From the NCBI GenBank assembly GCA_905250885.1, contig CAJNOQ010000145.1:1-64000 (forward strand): a DNA stretch of 64,000 bases. The letters are read 5' to 3'. The position numbers and the translations under genes were made by a program. The DNA is from Didymodactylos carnosus. Its lineage: Eukaryota; Rotifera; Eurotatoria; Philodinida; Philodinidae. The number at the start of each line of letters is the position of its first letter. Position 1 is the first letter of the stretch. The notes under the pieces were generated by a model. It did not search any database and was not told the DNA's origin. It worked only from the letters and a program-made list of their open reading frames with translations. Shown here in pieces: positions 61,255 through 64,000 of this stretch.

Positions 61255-61640
61255 CTGAGCATAGTGGCAACATTTGTTTTTGTGTAAAAATGAATATAAC
61301 TTCGCCAGAGACACTTTTGTGAAAAACCGTTTTTTCGCCTGTTACCAGCAAAAATTTAAAATTCCTTATATCGCGGTCAAATCTCATGCTGACCCAAGGA
61401 AACTTTCAGGAAAGACTTAAAAGGCGTCATATATTGTTGATCAAGTCGAAAAAGTGGTCCGGCAGAACAATGAGGCTTTGAGCTTTTTCAGGAGGTTTGT
61501 GGAAAACCATAAACCAATGCCCAGCTGAAATTCACTTTTTCTGTCTTCGGTTATATTTATGAGCTATCCTGAGTGTTTCCTGAAGTTTCCTTGAGTCAGC
61601 ATGAGATTTGACCGAGATATAAGATAAGATCCTAAATTTG
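61255..61640. mobile_element. Foldback element, CGTGGCAA-family related
   Basis: It begins GTGGCAACATTTGTTTTTGT, matching the terminus at position 1 and 9960, with CGACTACGCTGAGCATAG just outside as at 9940. Its main arms, GCGGTCAAATCTCATGCTGA with AAGGAAACTTTCAGGAAA, pair with TTTCCTGAAGTTTCCTTGAG and GTCAGCATGAGATTTGACC at 61580-61622. The 190-bp loop is unrelated to the other copies. Confidence 0.75.
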
Positions 61641-62347
61641 CTTACAAAAACATGTTCTAGGGTCTTAGCAACACGATGGTGAAAATCGCAGGTCGCTATC
61701 TATCAGTGTGATTGAGTATTTCCAAAAGTAACCAATGGTCTTGTATTTTGGGACGGATAGTGGTTCAGGAACCGAATGAGATGTAGCTCTTGTTAACAAC
61801 GCACTACCTAAATACTATGACTGAACATTTAAAATGTATATATAAGGGACAACAGGTATACTAAAGTTTCTAGAAAGAAGAAAGAAATATATAAAAAAGA
61901 ATATTGCCGATAGTAGAAAATAATATTTTTCCATCAGAACAATTTAAAAGCATGGAATAAAATGAGCTTTTTGAGCCGCAAGCAATATCTTGGAAAGATT
62001 TTCCCGTCTTTCTTACATTTATCTTGAAAACGAACGTCAGAATTTTGATGTAGTTGAAAAAATACATCTATGACAGTTTTGACAGATTGTGTGGTTACCT
62101 TCCGGCATTTTTCAAAAAGTTGTGACTTGAAAAACATTATAAATCGATGTGATACAGAGAACGAATGAATACGAATACGACAAAAGTTAAGTAAGCATTC
62201 TCGTGTTCTTTAAAATATAATTTGCATTGTTCTACACAAAAGCACTTCCTACGGTGTTTTTCTGGGACCGAAACTACTGCTTTCCAACACAGGTAACTTT
62301 GCACATATAGAAAAGGTGCATTTTTTCTCATTGACATTTTGAGAGTC

Positions 62348-62415
62348 CCATCCTAGTGAATGTACTTGCGAGTGGGTACTTGACTAAGTGCCTACATGCA
62401 AGTACATTCATTCGG
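62348..62415. repeat. Solo copy of the CATCCTAGTGA repeat
   Basis: CATCCTAGTGAATGTACTTG followed by a short spacer and its imperfect complement CAAGTACATTCATTCG. It matches the terminus of the element in WASF intron 2 and may be a small palindromic end fragment. Confidence 0.6.
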
Positions 62416-64000
62416 GCATTCTATTTCACATCTTCCAATAATAAATTGGTCACTTTAAATTACGTTACTAGAGTTCATGATTCTCTTCTGATACGTTTGG
62501 TGTATCTTTCTAATTCTGCACATATTTCTCAATATGCAATGATGTTTTGTTTTCGATAATCGTCTAATTCATTATATATAATTCTATTCTACAACAACTT
62601 CTCTCCGTGGATTTGAAGTGAAAAAATTCTAAACGTGTATAAGAATCATCACTAAAGAAGAAATTCAAAAGGCTTTTTTCTTTAATGATCAAAATGCCAG
62701 AAGGTCAGTATATGTTGTCTTTTTATGTATTAACAGTATATAATTTTCCATTTATTGGTACTTCGACATTAAGAAACGTCATACATCTAAATAACGTTTT
62801 TCTCTACAGAGAAGTTGATTTTGCTGAAAACTTTCGTTTCAATATGCATACATTGACAAAGCTTGAAGTGAGAAAGAAAATGTCTAATAATCTTAATATA
62901 TCTACAATCAAAGTAGAGACAGACATTGCCTGATATGTTAAGGGTACCCCTCTTCGAAACTTTCAAAAACCAACTAAGTTTAGTTGAAAGATTTAGTTTT
63001 GTTACACTAAGGAAAGAAATTAATATATTTTAAATAATGACTTTTTTTTCCCGGTCGAATAATATCTGTTTGCTATAATAAACTTCAAGACATATACTTT
63101 GAAGTATTCTCTATAAACTAGAGAAGTTTGAGGAAAAACCTCAAGACTTGAAAATTCTGCTAGTTTTTGGTTGACGAAAAAACCTGACCAGATGTTGACG
63201 TTTGTTCTCAGTGTTAGAGAATATTGTTGTAATAAAAAGTCTAAAACAAATATTTGGGCCTTCAACTTTTCTACATATTGAAAAGTTTAATTTTTATTTC
63301 ATTAAGAAAAAAACTTGATCCGACATAATGTTTTTCCCTGGCCTATGCTTCTCTTTAATAGAGAATCACTCACGTATTCTTATATTTGATCCTCAAGTTG
63401 AAACGTTCTGAATCGGGGAAGAAAACACATAGTCTAATTAACACGATCTCACGTGACTGTTTTTGCATATTTGGGAAACAGAGAAAAATATATGAAAATA
63501 ACTGCAACATTCTATTATATATATTTTACTATTCAAAGGAAGTTGTTTGACTCTACAGAAGATCAGAATATGAAGAAATTACGTTGGAAGAGCGAGGAGA
63601 TGGGGTTGTCTTAATATCTAAAAAAATAAAAAGGATCTGCCTATATAATCCTATATAATGCCACGCACCGAATACCGGTCGTAAGACTTAAAGAAAAGTC
63701 GATATTATGTTTACAATTCGAGTGTCACATGAACATTATTTAGTCTCAAACGACGAGCTTCCTTTTAATGATAGTTTTTATAGTGGAACTCCGATATCCC
63801 GAAATGAATACTAGTATGTAGATTTGTTGTTAATGAAATTATTTTTGTTATTTTTGATCATTTTTTCAGCCGTATTGAAATCACAGAGAATGATGCTTTA
63901 TTTTTGATCAAGTAGAAGCGAATCCAATCGGTTAACTTACAATCTTAGAACGTCCGAAGAAGACTAGTATATGCACAGCACGATCACATAGCAAAATACC
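62416..64000. other. Gene-free right edge of the window
   Basis: AT-rich sequence with short frames only. The 82-codon frame at 62685-62933 has no recognised content and no splice partners. No repeats with clear ends were found. Confidence 0.5.

Noticed and set aside
62685-62933. 82-codon plus-strand frame near the right edge
   Set aside because: No recognisable motif, no splice partners, composition close to background.
1-64000. CRISPR arrays, bacterial operons or a rRNA locus
   Set aside because: No regularly spaced direct repeats, no ribosome-binding-site gene trains and no rRNA-like sequence; genes are spliced.

Overview
This is a eukaryotic, AT-rich window of small, intron-dense protein genes set among many decayed mobile elements. 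Most introns are about 50-70 bp with GT-AG ends. The gene style, the Penelope-like element remnant and the repeated small DNA-transposon pieces fit a small invertebrate, most plausibly a bdelloid rotifer (Adineta/Rotaria type). That placement is inference; I see no diagnostic telomere repeat, rRNA or mitochondrial marker.

Seven genes can be modelled with continuous reading frames. They are a disordered MGC-start protein of unknown function (3338-5799, +), an epoxide-hydrolase-like alpha/beta hydrolase (22274-23859, -), the long-form tRNase Z ELAC2 (28774-32629, +), the JmjC oxygenase JMJD4 (37822-39054, -, single exon), a WAVE/WASF Arp2/3 activator (40007-43234, -), the myotubularin pseudophosphatase SBF/MTMR5-13 (44727-55113, +, about 42 exons) and the PPR protein PTCD1 (56090-58952, +). 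Two further loci are fragmentary: an interrupted small membrane-protein gene (14092-16137, -) and the 3' end of an unknown gene (33037-34083, -).

Layout: 1-3.3 kb foldback repeat and empty flank; 3.3-5.8 kb unknown gene; 7.9-11.5 kb broken Penelope-like element, a G4 tract and a 2.1-kb nested foldback element; 13-21.5 kb a zone of at least six hairpin elements, a duplicated and inverted exon and a transposase remnant; 22-24 kb hydrolase; 24-28.7 kb gene-free with a MITE, tRNA-like sequence and hammerhead-like motif; 28.8-32.6 kb ELAC2; 33-37 kb gene fragment, LINE and two transposon remnants; 37.8-59 kb the densest gene block (JMJD4, WASF, SBF, PTCD1); 59-64 kb repeats only.

The genes are unrelated housekeeping or signalling genes, not a pathway cluster. 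The most unusual property of the window is its load of long inverted repeats (foldbacks). At least a dozen are visible, several share sequence families, and some sit in introns or break a gene. Each could be transcribed into a long hairpin RNA.
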